DNA of 61,954 bases from Lachnospiraceae bacterium (GTDB lineage Bacteria; Bacillota; Clostridia; Lachnospirales; Lachnospiraceae). The DNA lies in the NCBI GenBank assembly GCA_910575035.1, contig CAJTDL010000027.1, positions 1 through 61,954 on the forward strand, read 5' to 3'. The position numbers were made by a program, and so were the translations under genes. Below are positions 53,169-61,954 of this stretch, in pieces (the first letter of the stretch is position 1; each line of letters starts with the position of its first letter). The notes beneath the pieces are model-generated. The model ran no database searches, had not been told where the DNA came from, and saw only the letters and a program-made list of their open reading frames with translations.

Positions 53169-56100
53169 ATGAAGAAGCGGAGTGTTACAAAATTATTAAG
53201 TTGCGTGCTGGCAATCAGCATGGCAGTGACGGCAGCTCCTATGGCAGCATGGGCAAGTGAGGTGCCAGCTGTAGTAGAGGAAGCTTCCGAAGAAGTTCCT
53301 GATGAAGTAGAGGAAGAAAAGAAAGAGGATGCAGAAAGTGTGGAGAAGGAAGCTCCACAAGCAACAGGGGACGTGGATAGTGAGGATATTCCACAGATAG
53401 AAGGCGAAGGCCAGGATGAGGCGCCAGAGGTTTTGGCTCCTGCAGAGGAAGAGGATTCAGTGCCGGAAGTGCCAGAGATTATGCCGATGTCCATTCCGAT
53501 TGATGGGAAAAATGATGCATGGGCACAGGATTCGCAGACGGTAATAGGTGATGATGCAGTAAATGAGGTATACAATAATGCATATCTTCATCTTATGGCT
53601 GGTACAGGAAATGGGAACAGTGAGTCGAATCCAGCACAGTATCCAGCAATGTTTGTAAATCCAAAAACATTTGATTTTACCGAAGCTGGGTATTTTGAGT
53701 TTGAGCAGTTCCAGAGTTCGACAAATGCAAATACCCGCTATGGCGTGTATTTAGATTACAAATCCCCTGGTGAAGGCTTGTTTTTGGGATATAATTCCAG
53801 TGGATGGTATTGGCAGAAGTATGGCGTGGAAGGTAATCCCTATGGAGCAATTTCAGCAGCGCTGCCAGGGCAGAGTGTATGGACAAAAATAAGGATTGAC
53901 TGGACAGCAGATGGGAAGTTCAGTTTAACAGTAGGCGGGAATAAAGTCCTTGACAACATGGAAAGCGGAATGCAGCATGGGGCAGAGGGCAAGATTGCGA
54001 TTAAGTGCGGCGGTTGGGAAGGCAATGTTTCCAATATGTACTTTAATAATATTTATTACACAGGCCAGGACGAGGTAGAAGGCTGCCATATTACAGGCAA
54101 GGTAATAGATGAAAGCGGCGAACCTGTTTCCGGGGTGAAGCTTGAAACAGGCAGGCAGAGTGCAGAGACCGCAGCAGACGGAACATATGATTTGGAAGTT
54201 CTGGAAGGAAATCATACTATTACGGTGTCCAAAGCAGGGTATGTGACAGACACCATCAGCATTTCTGCAGAGGGTGAGAGCATAGAAGCAGAGGATATTG
54301 TGCTTTATGCAACCACCAACTTTGAAACCATGACATTGAAAACGGATGCTATGGATGTGAAAGTGGCAAAGGATTTCCCAAGTATTGTCCAATATGAAAT
54401 GAAGGGCAGCTTGGCAGGAAAAACCTTCTATGGCCAAGTGAGCAGGCTTATGGATATTAAAGTTAATGGCGTGTCCATAAAGGTGAATAAGAATAATGTG
54501 AAGGCTGCTTTCACAGATACAAAAGCAACCTATGAAATGGAGTTGAAGGGGGAAAATATTGATTGTATTATTACTGCTGAGATCAGTGTGGAGGATAATA
54601 CGGCATCCTTTGACATTACCAAGGTTGAGAATAAGTTGAATGATTTGGACGAAAATGGATACGCAGTTTATCCCGTTCAGACTATTGAGATTCCAAACCA
54701 TAGCTTGATTTCTGTAAACAGTAAGCAGACAAGTGCCCACTTAAAAGGCGCGAAGATTTCCAGTAATACCAGGGTCAGTGGTGACAGGGACTTTGACGTG
54801 ACACAGGGGGCAAGGCTCACTGGCAATGCAACATCTGAGGATTTTATGTATGCATTTATTTCCAATAATGAAATGAGCGCAGGCTTATGGAGCAATTCCG
54901 AATACAACGGGACTAATGTGGCTGCCTATGTAGCTCCTGGCGGATCAAATAATACCCGTGTAATGGCAACTGCAACAGATACAGATGATATGACTACTGT
55001 GGGATTGGCAAGCACAATGTGGTATTATGACCGGAAGGTTGAGTCAGACATAGTGGTTGATAGGACAACAGAGAATGGGCAGAATAAAAATACAGTAGAG
55101 AAACGCACCTATGTAGTGGGGCATGAGATTATGCCGAGCGCAAAGGTAGTGATCACAGGTGATGAGAATGAAGACGGCGATATTGACTGGCAGGATGGTG
55201 CAGTGGCATTCCGCTCTATTATGCATAATCCATATAAGAGCGAAGAAGTGCCAGAGCTGGTGAACTATCGTATCGCTATGAACTTCGGAAGCCAGGCGGC
55301 TAACCCATTCTTGATGAACTTAGATGGCGTTAAGAGAGTGTACTTGAATACAGAAGGCCTGGGACAGAGCGTGCTGTTGAAAGGATATGGTTCTGAAGGC
55401 CACGATTCTGGCCATCCGGATTATGGTGATATTGGAAAACGTATCGGTGGCGCGGAGGACATGAACACCCTTTTGACCGAAGGCAAGAAGATGGGCGCGG
55501 TATTTGGCGTTCATGTAAATGCAAGCGAGATGTATACAGAAGCAAAGGCATTCAGCAATGAGCTTTCCCAGGGGAATTTTGGATGGAACTGGCTGGATCA
55601 GGGTATTGGCATTAACTCACGGTACGACCTTGCTACAGGGCAGCGTGAGAACCGTTTTAAAGAATTGAAAAAGCAAGTGGGCGATAACCTGGATTTCATT
55701 TATGTAGATGTATGGGGCAATGCCACATCTGGTTGGGACAATGAGGATTCTTGGGCTTCCAGAATGCTTGCCCGTGAGATTACCGGCCTTGGCTGGCGTA
55801 TGACGACAGAGTGGGGCTCCACACAGGAGTATGATTCTACCTTCCAGCACTGGGCAGCGGATTTGGCGTATGGCGGTTATGCTGCTAAGGGGGAAAACAG
55901 TGAAGTAATGCGTTTCTTGCGTAACCATCAGAAGGATTCCTGGGTTGCAGATTATCCTTCCTATGGCGGGGCAGCGCAGGCGCCTCTTCTTGGCGGCCTG
56001 AACATGACTGATTTTGAAGGCTGGCAAGGGCGCACAAATTATACAAATTACATTACGGTTATGTTCCGGCATAATCTGATTACAAAATACCTCCAGCATT

Positions 56101-59100
56101 ATCAGGTGGTGGATTGGACAGACGGTGATCCGGTTCAGTTAACCACAGGGGAAACCTGGACGCCAGAAATGCAGATTGTATTGAAAAATACCAAGGACAA
56201 AACAGATAATACAGAAGTTGTAGTCAGCAGGAAGTCAAATGATTACTCTAACCTTGCAGAGTACAGAAGCAGGACTATCGAATTGAATGGCGTAAAAATA
56301 TCAGAAGGCGCGCCTACAGGCGGCGACGGTTCTAACGCCGGAAATGAGAAATATTTAATCCCATGGAATTGGGACTGCAACGGTAATAAGCTGGCAGCTG
56401 ATGATTTGAAACTGTACCATTGGAATACAGAGGGCGGAACCAGTACATGGACATTGACAAAGGATTGGCAGGGGCTTTCAAATGTAGTAATATACAAATT
56501 GACAGATGAGGGAAAGAAAGACAAGAAAGTAGTTGATGTGGTAAATAATACCATTACTTTAGAGGATATAGAGCCAGAGATCCCTTATGTAGTGTTTAAG
56601 GGAGAGAAAGCACCGTTAACTGTAAATTGGCAGACCTCTAAATACGTTTATGACACAGGGTTTAATGATACAGATATCAATAGCCACAGGACGGTTTCTG
56701 GTTGGGGAATCGCAGAAATCGTAGACAATGCATGCGCAAATAATATGCTGAAATTAGAAGATGAAATTTCTGTCAGCACTACTCTTACTAACCTGACAAA
56801 GGGACAGAGGTATGCATTATATGTAGGCGTGGACAACAGGAGCGATGCCAAAGCCCATGTGACAGTAAAAGGTGTGGATGGCAAGGTTTTGGGGACGAAC
56901 TATACAGAGCGGTCCTTTGCTCCGAATTATGTGAAGTCAGACCAGCACCACACAAATAACGGCACGGTGCCAGGCTCTAATGCCAGCTACTTCCAGAATC
57001 TTTATGTATTCTTTACGGCAGAAGACAGTACAGCCCTATTAAGTTTTGACCGTGAAGAAGGCGATGGAGCTACTTATTTTGACGATATCCGTATTGTGGA
57101 AACAAAAATGGATGCTGTTAGGCAGACAGACAAAGACGGTATTACAACTGTGCTGTTTAATGATTTTGAAAACAATGCGCAGGGAATTTGGCCGTTTGTA
57201 ATTTCCAGTACAGAAGGTGTGGAGGATAACCGCATCCACCTTTCAGAGCGGAATGGGAAATATACCCAGGCAGGATATATTAGTAAGAAAGTTGATGATG
57301 TGCTGGATGGCGATTGGTCCGTAAAAGTAAATGGGCTGTCACAGAGAAATAATTTAATTTACCAGACAATCCCGCAGAACTTCCGTTTCCAGCCAGGTGA
57401 GACCTATTATGTATCTTTTGATTACCAAATGGGCGGAGATGGCGTATATGAGGTTCGTTTAGGAGATGGGACAAACCGAAATGTAGAAAGCTGGGAAATG
57501 TCTGCTGCAATTGGGGAGACTAAGCAGTTTGGGTTTAGCTTTACCGCAGGAGAAAGCGGGCAGAACTGGATTGGTATTTTCTCTACTTCGCAAGGATCAG
57601 AGACAGGCGGGTATTCAGGCAGCCTTCTTGACTTTAGCGGTTATAAAGATTTTATCCTTGACAATCTGCGGATTGAAAAGGCTCGGGCAACCATTGACAA
57701 GACTTATGTGGAAGTAAGTTCTGCAGAAGAGAAGATAGATCTGAATGTAAGGTTTGCAGAGGGTGTAGACCCCAATACAGAAGTTACATGGAGCTCTTCT
57801 GATGAAAATGTAGCCCGCGTGAATGGTGATGGCGAAGTATACTTTGTAGGATTTGGAAGTTCCGTGATCACGGCAACTGCCCATTTTGGCAATGAAGCCG
57901 GATTATCCCGTGCAGGCAGTGAGGATATTGTATTATCCTGTGTTGTTAATTTGCCGGCAGGCAGTTTGAAGACGCCTACCTTTACGGGCGTATGGGCCAA
58001 TACCCAGGAAACTGCTGGAGAGCCAAGCGGCAGTGGCGTGGCATCGGCGGTGAAAGATGGCTCTGCGGCTACATATTGGCATTCCAATTGGAGTGGCGAA
58101 GGGTTTACGGTGTCAGAAACAAATCCAGCCATTATCACTGTACAGTTTGAAGAAGATATTACAGAGTTTGAGTCTGTATCATTCCAGCAAAGGCCTTCTG
58201 GAAGCAATGGATTTGTACAAAAATATGAGTGTATTGTGGGAGAGGCCTTTGATTCGGCAACGAATACCATCACGGGTGAGGATGGAACAGACAGATTTAC
58301 TACTGGTGTAAAAAACACGGCAAATCCAGAAGGTGGTAGGATAGAAACCTTAAACCTTCCAGAAGGGACGAAAGGGCATTATCTGCAGATCCGTGTGCTG
58401 GAAGGCTCAAATGGCTATGCGGCATTGGCTGAGATTTGGATGCAAACGGAGATTTCTTTTGATACGCCAGAGGAAAGAGCTTTCATGCAGGCGAACCAGG
58501 ATGAGATTGCCAGACAGGAAGAGCAGGTTGAGCCCGCAAGGAATGGAGTGAAAGAAGCGCTCGAAGCTGCTAAAGCCATTTATGAGGGAGGCGAAGGCAA
58601 TTATTCTTCAGCTAGCTGGGAAGCGTTTGAGGCAGCGTATAATGCGGCATTTGTTGGACAGAATTATACAGGATTGAAGAAACTGGAGCAGCTGAAACAG
58701 GATCTGATAAAGGCTCAAGAAGGCTTGGAAGAACTTACAAATGCAGATAAAGAGATTGACACATATCAGGATGCTCTAAAGAAAGCTGTAGAAGCAGCCC
58801 AGGCTGTAATCAATATGGGCAAAGGCAACTACACAGAAGCTAGCTGGAGGGCGTTTGAGACAGCTTATGATACAGCGAAGTCTGGGCAGAGTTCCACAAG
58901 CGTAACAACTTTGGGCAGGTTGAAGACAGAGTTGGAAGCAGCGCAGGCAGGGTTGGAAGAAACGGACAACTCTGGCTTGGAAGCAGAGATAAGGGCAGCA
59001 AGAGGCGAATTGAAGAAAGCAGTTAGAGAAGCGAAGGCTGTGCTCGACGAAGGCAAGGCCAACTATACAGCAGCCAGCTGGGGAGCATTTGAGGCAGCAT

Positions 59101-60881
59101 ACGATGCAGCAAATGCAGGGCTGTCTTCCGCAAGTATTACAACTATGGTAAGGTTGAAGGCTGAGCTTACAGCAGCGCTGGCAGGTTTAGAGGAAACAAC
59201 TGGAAGTGGCACAGATACCCAGATTAGTGAGGCTCAGGCTGCACTGAAAGCGGCAATAGAAACAGCGAAAGCTAAAATTGACGAAGGTAAGGGCAACTAT
59301 ACAGCAGCCAGCTGGGGAGCATTTGAGGAAGCTTATGATGCGGCAAAAGCAGGGGAAGATTCCACAAGCGTGACAAAGCTAAACAGGCTGAAGACAGAAC
59401 TGGAAGCAGCACAGGCGGGCTTAAAAGAAGCAACAGGAACAGGTATTGAAGAGCAAATTACAGCAGCCCAGAATGCGTTGAAGACGGCTACTGCAGCAGC
59501 TGAGAGAGTGATCGACGAAGGCAGGAAAAATTATACAGAAGCCAGCTGGAGTGCCTTTGAAGCAGCATATGATGCAGCAAAGGCAGGTGAGACGTCTGCA
59601 GTCATATCCACGTTAACAAGGCTGAAAACAGAATTGGAAGCAGCGCAGGCAGGCTTGGAAGAGGGCACAAATTCTGGTTCTGACGCACAAATCACAGCAG
59701 CGCAAAACGCATTGAAGACAGCAATAGAAGCAGCAAAGAAGATTGTTGATGCAGGCAAGAAGAACTATACAGAAGCCAGCTGGAGCGCATTTGAAAATGC
59801 TTATGATGCAGCAGTGTCAGGGCAATCTTCTACAAGCGTGACCATGCTGAACAGGCTGAAGACAGAGTTAGGGACAGCACAGTCCGGCTTAAAGGAAAAT
59901 ACAGGATCTGGTTCTGATGCACAGATCAAAGATGCCCAGGAAGCATTGAAAGCGACAACAGAAGCAGCAAAAGCTATTATTGATGGCGGAAAGAAAAATT
60001 ACACATCCGCCAGCTGGGAGGCATTTGAGGCAGCTTATGATGCGGCAAAGGCAGCTGAGTCTTCCATAAGCGTGACCACCCTGACCAGGCTGAAAGCAGC
60101 TTTGGAAGCAGCCCAGTCCGGCTTGAAGGAAGCGGAAGAAGCAGGCGAACTGGAGAAGAAGCTGGAAGAGGCAAAGAAACAGCTGAAAGCAGCAATTGAC
60201 GGAGCTAAGGCAGTTTATGAAGCAGGGCAGAAGAATTATACAAATGCCAGCTGGGAAACCTTCGAGGCTCATTATGTAAGGGCAAACAATGCATACAAGG
60301 TAACGGCAAGCATTGCTAAGATGACACGGCAGGCAGCAGCTCTTGCTAAGGCACAAAAGGCTCTGGAGGAGAATGCGAAGGTTGGAGATACTGTGACAGT
60401 GAATAAGGTTCTTTATAAGGTAACAAGCGTTACTAAGAAGACAGCTGTTGCAGTAAGAGGAACTGATAAGAATGCAGCATCTATTTCTATCGCTTCTTCC
60501 GTGAAGCTGAAAGGCGTGTCATTTAAGGTTATCAGCATATCTGCGAAAGCCTTTAAGGGTTATAAGAAGCTTAGGAAAGTGACCATTGGCAGCAATGTAC
60601 AGACCATTAAGAGCGAAGCTTTCTCTGGCTGCACAAGCCTGACGCAGGTATCTATTGGGAAGAAAGTGACTACTATTGACAAGAAGGCATTCTATGGATG
60701 CAAGAAGCTGAAAAAGGCCGTATTTCTGGGAACAGCCGTTAAGAGTGTGAAATCACAGGCGTTCAAGAATACAAGTGCGTCCATGAAGGTTTCACTTCCA
60801 AAGGTGAGCTCAAAGAAACGTGCCAGCATAAAGAAAATGCTGATCAATGCCGGCATGAATAAAAAAGTAACTGTAAGGTAA
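53169..60881 (+). CDS. GH101 endo-alpha-N-acetylgalactosaminidase, giant cell-surface protein
   Basis: 2570 residues. Signal peptide 1-29 (cut at AWA). Acidic linker to about 118. N-terminal beta-sandwich (about 120-300), a carboxypeptidase-regulatory-like domain (about 300-380, GKVIDESGEPVSGVK), then the GH101 catalytic region with the probable nucleophile D847 (YVDVWGN) and acid/base E881 (TTEWGS), spaced 34 apart as in EngBF (33). C-terminal modules: sandwich/CBM-like, Big2 (about 1508-1592), an F5/8 C-type domain (about 1598-1760), eight FIVAR repeats of 78 residues (about 1790-2400) and a BspA-like LRR (about 2406-2570), but no LPxTG. Releases core-1 O-glycan from mucins. ATG 53169 chosen (GAGGTG before); TTG 53163 is in frame. 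Confidence 0.9.
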   Translation: MKKRSVTKLLSCVLAISMAVTAAPMAAWASEVPAVVEEASEEVPDEVEEEKKEDAESVEKEAPQATGDVDSEDIPQIEGEGQDEAPEVLAPAEEEDSVPEVPEIMPMSIPIDGKNDAWAQDSQTVIGDDAVNEVYNNAYLHLMAGTGNGNSESNPAQYPAMFVNPKTFDFTEAGYFEFEQFQSSTNANTRYGVYLDYKSPGEGLFLGYNSSGWYWQKYGVEGNPYGAISAALPGQSVWTKIRIDWTADGKFSLTVGGNKVLDNMESGMQHGAEGKIAIKCGGWEGNVSNMYFNNIYYTGQDEVEGCHITGKVIDESGEPVSGVKLETGRQSAETAADGTYDLEVLEGNHTITVSKAGYVTDTISISAEGESIEAEDIVLYATTNFETMTLKTDAMDVKVAKDFPSIVQYEMKGSLAGKTFYGQVSRLMDIKVNGVSIKVNKNNVKAAFTDTKATYEMELKGENIDCIITAEISVEDNTASFDITKVENKLNDLDENGYAVYPVQTIEIPNHSLISVNSKQTSAHLKGAKISSNTRVSGDRDFDVTQGARLTGNATSEDFMYAFISNNEMSAGLWSNSEYNGTNVAAYVAPGGSNNTRVMATATDTDDMTTVGLASTMWYYDRKVESDIVVDRTTENGQNKNTVEKRTYVVGHEIMPSAKVVITGDENEDGDIDWQDGAVAFRSIMHNPYKSEEVPELVNYRIAMNFGSQAANPFLMNLDGVKRVYLNTEGLGQSVLLKGYGSEGHDSGHPDYGDIGKRIGGAEDMNTLLTEGKKMGAVFGVHVNASEMYTEAKAFSNELSQGNFGWNWLDQGIGINSRYDLATGQRENRFKELKKQVGDNLDFIYVDVWGNATSGWDNEDSWASRMLAREITGLGWRMTTEWGSTQEYDSTFQHWAADLAYGGYAAKGENSEVMRFLRNHQKDSWVADYPSYGGAAQAPLLGGLNMTDFEGWQGRTNYTNYITVMFRHNLITKYLQHYQVVDWTDGDPVQLTTGETWTPEMQIVLKNTKDKTDNTEVVVSRKSNDYSNLAEYRSRTIELNGVKISEGAPTGGDGSNAGNEKYLIPWNWDCNGNKLAADDLKLYHWNTEGGTSTWTLTKDWQGLSNVVIYKLTDEGKKDKKVVDVVNNTITLEDIEPEIPYVVFKGEKAPLTVNWQTSKYVYDTGFNDTDINSHRTVSGWGIAEIVDNACANNMLKLEDEISVSTTLTNLTKGQRYALYVGVDNRSDAKAHVTVKGVDGKVLGTNYTERSFAPNYVKSDQHHTNNGTVPGSNASYFQNLYVFFTAEDSTALLSFDREEGDGATYFDDIRIVETKMDAVRQTDKDGITTVLFNDFENNAQGIWPFVISSTEGVEDNRIHLSERNGKYTQAGYISKKVDDVLDGDWSVKVNGLSQRNNLIYQTIPQNFRFQPGETYYVSFDYQMGGDGVYEVRLGDGTNRNVESWEMSAAIGETKQFGFSFTAGESGQNWIGIFSTSQGSETGGYSGSLLDFSGYKDFILDNLRIEKARATIDKTYVEVSSAEEKIDLNVRFAEGVDPNTEVTWSSSDENVARVNGDGEVYFVGFGSSVITATAHFGNEAGLSRAGSEDIVLSCVVNLPAGSLKTPTFTGVWANTQETAGEPSGSGVASAVKDGSAATYWHSNWSGEGFTVSETNPAIITVQFEEDITEFESVSFQQRPSGSNGFVQKYECIVGEAFDSATNTITGEDGTDRFTTGVKNTANPEGGRIETLNLPEGTKGHYLQIRVLEGSNGYAALAEIWMQTEISFDTPEERAFMQANQDEIARQEEQVEPARNGVKEALEAAKAIYEGGEGNYSSASWEAFEAAYNAAFVGQNYTGLKKLEQLKQDLIKAQEGLEELTNADKEIDTYQDALKKAVEAAQAVINMGKGNYTEASWRAFETAYDTAKSGQSSTSVTTLGRLKTELEAAQAGLEETDNSGLEAEIRAARGELKKAVREAKAVLDEGKANYTAASWGAFEAAYDAANAGLSSASITTMVRLKAELTAALAGLEETTGSGTDTQISEAQAALKAAIETAKAKIDEGKGNYTAASWGAFEEAYDAAKAGEDSTSVTKLNRLKTELEAAQAGLKEATGTGIEEQITAAQNALKTATAAAERVIDEGRKNYTEASWSAFEAAYDAAKAGETSAVISTLTRLKTELEAAQAGLEEGTNSGSDAQITAAQNALKTAIEAAKKIVDAGKKNYTEASWSAFENAYDAAVSGQSSTSVTMLNRLKTELGTAQSGLKENTGSGSDAQIKDAQEALKATTEAAKAIIDGGKKNYTSASWEAFEAAYDAAKAAESSISVTTLTRLKAALEAAQSGLKEAEEAGELEKKLEEAKKQLKAAIDGAKAVYEAGQKNYTNASWETFEAHYVRANNAYKVTASIAKMTRQAAALAKAQKALEENAKVGDTVTVNKVLYKVTSVTKKTAVAVRGTDKNAASISIASSVKLKGVSFKVISISAKAFKGYKKLRKVTIGSNVQTIKSEAFSGCTSLTQVSIGKKVTTIDKKAFYGCKKLKKAVFLGTAVKSVKSQAFKNTSASMKVSLPKVSSKKRASIKKMLINAGMNKKVTVR
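58540..60375 (+). repeat. Eight FIVAR-encoding repeats
   Basis: Eight units with a period of about 234 bp, each with a core like NYTEASWSAFEAAYDAA and LKTELEAAQAGL. Units 4-7 are most alike. FIVAR domains are predicted to be three-helix spacers, often sugar-binding. Confidence 0.9.
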
Positions 60882-60989
60882 AAACAAAAAGATATATGCC
60901 AATAGCAGATGGTATAAAAACGGAAAGAGATACAAAAGAAATATAGCATAACGGCACAAGCACATATGCTAGCATAAAAGTATAAGGCC

Positions 60990-61026
60990 AGAAGGCAGGA
61001 TTCCTATTTTGGATTCTGCCTTCTCC
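60990..61026 (+). terminator. Terminator after the GH101 gene
   Basis: AGAAGGCAGGATTCC (60990-61004) pairs with GGATTCTGCCTTCT (61011-61024) with a loop of six bases; the following T-run is weak. Bases 61027-61430 hold no gene that I can support. Confidence 0.65.
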
Positions 61027-61436
61027 TTATTTATAATAAAAAAGAGCTATATATTTAGGAAGCACATAAGGTACAATTGCTTCAATATCCAGTGACAGCA
61101 GCAAAGCCTGGGAGTATGGGTTCTCATTTTATTTTCTGGGCAGTTACAAGTAGCTGCAAAGGCAATATGCGGCGTCTATTGTTCCTGGGCTACTGGAGGA
61201 GCCATATGGGACAAATTTCTGTATTGCAGGCGCATTCCCCTACAGAGTATTCTCTTCCAAACATAAGAGCCAGGCTTAGGACTGGTTATGCAGCATATAA
61301 GTGGTATAAACGTTATTCTATGGACAGGAACGGTAAGAAACCTCAATAATTTAAAATAGCGGCAGATAAATAATGAAAGCCATAAAGTGCGTCAGCCCCG
61401 GAATTTTCAGAGTTAATAAAAAAAGTAAAAAAGATG

Positions 61437-61465
61437 TTGACAGAAGCGCGGGCCTGTGTTATCAT
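61437..61465 (+). promoter_or_regulatory. rRNA operon promoter P1
   Basis: TTGACA (61437-61442), 17 bp, TATCAT (61460-61465). First of two tandem promoters 126 bp apart, the usual rRNA operon arrangement. Confidence 0.75.
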
Positions 61466-61562
61466 ATCATAGTCTTAGCGAACAGGGTAAATATCACATA
61501 GCTAAAATGTTAGAAGTAAATGCCGATAATTTTTGAAAAATAAAAAAAGTTGAAAAAAGTTG

Positions 61563-61591
61563 TTGACAAATGGAAAAAGCTGTGATATTAT
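61563..61591 (+). promoter_or_regulatory. rRNA operon promoter P2
   Basis: Consensus TTGACA (61563-61568), 17 bp, TATTAT (61586-61591). A leader of about 230 bases follows before 16S. Confidence 0.85.
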
Positions 61592-61823
61592 AAATAAGCT
61601 GTCGCGTGAGACAGTAACAAACACCTTGACAACCGAACAGTGAAATAACCTTGAAAGATTCTAAGAGTTCCTGCCAGAGGCGGCAGGAAGCCAATAAAAA
61701 TTGGCAGAACATTCAAGAACGGCATCGAAAGATGCGACCTTAAAACAGTAAGCCAGACGGACACTGGAAGCCCTGCTTTTGGGAAAAGGAGCGGGCGGAA
61801 AGAAGGGCTGGCAGGACAAAACT

Positions 61824-61954
<131 letters not shown>

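Noticed and set aside
61077-61349. A 90-codon frame between the GH101 terminator and the rRNA promoters
   Set aside because: No ribosome site or family resemblance; composition is typical of random AT-rich DNA.

Overview
The window looks like a chromosomal segment of a gut-type Lachnospiraceae (Clostridia). Evidence: the 5' end of a 16S gene at the right edge, a large Firmicutes-type SRP RNA, MurT/GatD, PerR with two rubrerythrins, DUF2975/YozG and DUF4173 membrane proteins, and a very large mucin-type GH101 glycosidase. The genus cannot be fixed from 131 bases of 16S. No prophage, IS transposase or CRISPR array is visible.

Layout. 0.6-3 kb: murT-gatD (lipid II amidation). 3-4.2 kb: an AGE/YihS-like sugar isomerase on the minus strand. 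4.6-4.8 kb: tRNA-Cys and tRNA-Glu. 5-7.4 kb: DUF2975, a YozG-like regulator and a DUF4173 protein, behind a promoter that carries an inverted repeat. 7.6-10.6 kb: fumarate hydratase alpha and beta subunits with a type I glutamine synthetase gene between them. 10.7-13.3 kb: a Cys-rich protein, rubrerythrin, tRNA-Lys, a small HTH protein and a thioesterase. 13.5-17 kb: a ZnuA/C/B-type metal uptake operon with a small Cys-rich membrane protein in front and a lipoprotein behind. 17.8-18.9 kb: reverse rubrerythrin and perR, each with a similar Fur-family operator. 19.4-24.7 kb: a Big2-domain secreted protein, SRP RNA, tadA, an acetyltransferase, a Q-rich protein and a lipoprotein. 25-29.3 kb: tRNA-Ser, a phosphofructokinase, then dnaX-ybaB-recR. 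29.4-37.5 kb: an envelope cluster (MPN-like/LysM membrane protein, DUF5711, CvpA, coiled-coil protein, polysaccharide deacetylase with cell-wall-binding repeats). 37.8-41.3 kb: a two-component system. 41.9-46.7 kb: acetyltransferase, YbhJ-like aconitase, AI-2E-family permease. 46.8-52.2 kb: a repeat-rich P-loop protein and glgB. 53-60.9 kb: a 2570-residue GH101 protein behind a structured leader. 61.4-61.95 kb: tandem rRNA promoters and the start of 16S.

The genes fit an anaerobe living on host mucus: peroxide defence (PerR, two rubrerythrins), zinc uptake, glycogen synthesis, envelope modification and O-glycan removal. The parts least explained by known families are: a modular dispersed intergenic repeat family (at least seven places, one supplying the stop codon of the histidine kinase); a 70-bp-period repeat pair next to tRNA genes; the foldable leader of the GH101 gene; the MPN-like/LysM membrane protein; the P-loop protein with ten 60-bp repeats behind a TACCAT-type operator; and MurT with a long basic tail.
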